Positions 5,727 through 6,741 of a stretch of 6,741 bases of DNA are shown one piece after another. The stretch comes from JANOBJ01 sp031411575 (GTDB taxonomy: Bacteria; Pseudomonadota; Gammaproteobacteria; Burkholderiales; Burkholderiaceae_C). The stretch spans positions 1-6,741 of the forward strand of contig JANOBJ010000123.1 of NCBI GenBank assembly GCA_031411575.1, given 5' to 3'. The notes below the pieces were generated by a model. It did not search any database. It was not told the DNA's origin and saw nothing but the letters and a program-made list of their open reading frames with translations. The translations under genes and the position numbers were made by a program. The stretch's first letter is position 1. Each line of letters begins with the position of its first letter.

Positions 5727-5769
5727 GCTATTAAAATAGTAGCAAAATATGACCACTTGACGCCGACCA
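5727..5769 (+). repeat. AT-core intergenic repeat, copy 2 (between convergent Rieske and deaminase genes)
   Basis: It opens with a GCTAT...TAGC AT-rich 17-mer and has two GACCA words in the same positions as the copy at 1519-1561 (33 of 43 bases identical, no gaps, same orientation). The inner CTATT-AA-AATAG could pair. GACCA at 5765-5769 also pairs with TGGTC at 5780-5784, which reaches into the last codons of the deaminase gene. It fills most of the 70-base gap between the two stop codons. Confidence 0.6.
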
Positions 5770-5774
5770 GAGCG

Positions 5775-6248
5775 CTATTTGGTCCAAAAATCGCGGTGCA
5801 TGGCCGCAATGGCGTCCTCCACCTCCGGCACCGGCCCGATCACGGTCAACGCCTTCTGCCCACGCGCAAAAACTTCGCGGCAGGGCAGCTCCAGCGTCGG
5901 GTTGTCGGGGTGGTTGCCTGTGAGTTCCAGAAGGCGGCGCTCGGACAGGCCATACACCAGCCGCCCGATGTGGGCCCAGTACTGCGTGCCCGCGCACATG
6001 GCGCAGGGCTCAACCGTGGTGACGAGCGTGCAGTTCCACAGGTAGTCAGGCGCGTAGTTCAGTGCAGCCGCGCGCGCCAGCGTCGCCTCGGCGTGGTTGA
6101 CGGTATCGATGTTGCCTTGCTCGGCCAGCACGGTGTCGCCATCGGGCGCGACCAGCACGGCGCCAAACGGGTGCCGCCCGAGTGACTGCGCACGCTGCGC
6201 AACCGCGTTGGCTCGGTGCAGGGCCGCAACGATCTGAGCCGGTGTCAT
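5775..6248 (-). CDS. Nucleobase/nucleoside deaminase, zinc-dependent CDA fold
   Basis: This 157-residue cytoplasmic hydrolase of the cytidine-deaminase superfamily (dCMP_cyt_deam type) removes an amino group from a nucleobase-like substrate and releases ammonia. Zinc ligands are H52 in NHAEATLA and C82 and C85 in VEPCAMCAG; E54 is the proton shuttle. PFGAVLV (27-33) and the C-terminal LPCREVFARGQK segment are typical of the guanine-deaminase/TadA-like group, and the ending HRDFW looks complete. The sequence cannot separate guanine, cytosine, pterin or creatinine-type substrates. The ATG at 6248 starts where similarity to the family begins, 19 bases after the stop of the upstream permease gene, with only a weak ribosome site (CCAGGC). 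An upstream ATG at 6374 would lie inside the permease gene and encode an Arg/Pro-rich leader with no family support. Its position suggests it acts on the imported compound or a derivative. Confidence 0.9.
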   Translation of the reverse strand: MTPAQIVAALHRANAVAQRAQSLGRHPFGAVLVAPDGDTVLAEQGNIDTVNHAEATLARAAALNYAPDYLWNCTLVTTVEPCAMCAGTQYWAHIGRLVYGLSERRLLELTGNHPDNPTLELPCREVFARGQKALTVIGPVPEVEDAIAAMHRDFWTK

Positions 6249-6267
6249 GCCTGGGTAGCGGCGTGGG

Positions 6268-6741
6268 TTACGCCTGCGAGCCGCGGTGCGCCCAGGCGGT
6301 GGTGTTTTTCTCGACGTAGCTGAACAGCTCGTACATCGCCATGGCCATCGCGCCGACCACCAGCAGACCGGCAAACGCCAGGCCCATCTGCATGGCCGAT
6401 CCGGCCGAGATCAACAGGTAGCCGATGCCCTCGTTGGCGGCGGTCATTTCCGACACCGTGGTGCCAACGAACGCTAGCGTGATCGCCACCTTGAGTGAGC
6501 CATAAAAGTACGGCATGGAGCGCGGCAAGCCCACCTTGATGAGCACATCCCAGCGCTTGGCGCCCAGCACCCGCAACACGTCTTCCAGCTCGGGCTCCAG
6601 CGTGGCCAGGCCAGTGGCGATGTTCACCATGATCGGGAAGAAAGAGATCAGAAAGGCGGTGAGGATGGCCGGCCCGGCCCCGATGCCGAACCACACCACC
6701 AGAATCGGCACGAAAGCGGCCTTGGGCAGTGCATTGAACGC
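6268..6741 (-). CDS. NitT/TauT-type ABC transporter permease (5' end beyond the window)
   Basis: This is the C-terminal 157 residues of an inner-membrane permease of the binding-protein-dependent type (SsuC/TauC-like). The frame is open to the right edge, starting within AFNALPKAAFVPILVVWFGI, so the N-terminal part lies outside; the whole protein would be about 250-280 residues by family norm. Hydrophobic segments are near residues 10-45, 80-95 and 107-140 of the visible part. The cytoplasmic EAA loop that docks the ATPase is visible at about 50-76 (LEDVLRVLGAKRWDVLIKVGLPRSMPY, read in two parts, 52-60 and 61-78), with its conserved Gly and Leu-Pro. The gene leads into the deaminase gene with a 19-base gap. 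It is plausibly the channel for the binding protein at 3282-4325, although two other genes lie between them. Its ATPase gene is expected upstream, beyond 6741. Confidence 0.92.
   Translation of the reverse strand, partial: AFNALPKAAFVPILVVWFGIGAGPAILTAFLISFFPIMVNIATGLATLEPELEDVLRVLGAKRWDVLIKVGLPRSMPYFYGSLKVAITLAFVGTTVSEMTAANEGIGYLLISAGSAMQMGLAFAGLLVVGAMAMAMYELFSYVEKNTTAWAHRGSQA

Noticed and set aside
5770..5793. Extension of repeat copy 2 into the deaminase coding end
   Set aside because: Only 11 of 24 bases match copy 1 here. The shared A-run encodes the native HRDFW ending, so the repeat is better ended at 5769.
6249..6374. N-terminal extension of the deaminase
   Set aside because: It overlaps the end of the permease gene and encodes an Arg/Pro-rich leader absent from the family as I know it.

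Overview
The window reads as chromosomal DNA from a GC-rich betaproteobacterium, most likely family Comamonadaceae (Polaromonas, Rhodoferax, Variovorax or Acidovorax relatives). The grounds are protein resemblances recalled from memory (UrtD/UrtE, UreD, NitT/TauT-type transporter, Rieske oxygenase) and intergenic repeats of a style I associate with that family. No tRNA, rRNA, CRISPR array, transposase or phage gene is visible.

Layout. Bases 1-70 are a reverse-oriented piece of a urtD gene joined head-on to the forward urtD body at about 68-71, so the left edge is a chimeric or rearranged junction. Plus strand: truncated urtD (to 685), a hairpin-rich repeat (690-770) and urtE (801-1493), the two ATPases of the urea ABC importer. 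Minus strand, read right to left: a NitT/TauT-type periplasmic binding protein (4325-3282), ureD (3238-2408) and a HAD/haloacid-dehalogenase-like hydrolase (2346-1630), closely spaced and probably one operon. A 320-bp divergent intergenic region (4326-4645) holds a long interrupted inverted repeat. Plus strand: a Rieske non-haem iron oxygenase (4646-5704). Minus strand: a membrane permease that runs off the right edge (6741-6268), then a zinc-dependent CDA-fold deaminase (6248-5775).

How the genes may work together. urtDE takes up urea and UreD helps mature urease, so the left half concerns urea nitrogen. The right half combines a NitT/TauT-type importer (binding protein and permease; its ATPase would lie outside the window), a nucleobase-type deaminase and a ring-hydroxylating or N-/O-demethylating Rieske oxygenase. 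This would suit uptake and breakdown of a nitrogen-containing small molecule, perhaps an N-heterocycle, with released urea or ammonia assimilated by the left half. That pathway is inference; the substrate cannot be read from the sequence.

The observations most worth a second look are the inverted urtD junction at the left edge, the inverted repeat with inner dyads between the binding-protein and Rieske genes, a related 43-nt repeat in both convergent gene junctions, a Rieske centre with an unusually long cysteine-rich loop, and ureD lying away from the urease structural genes.
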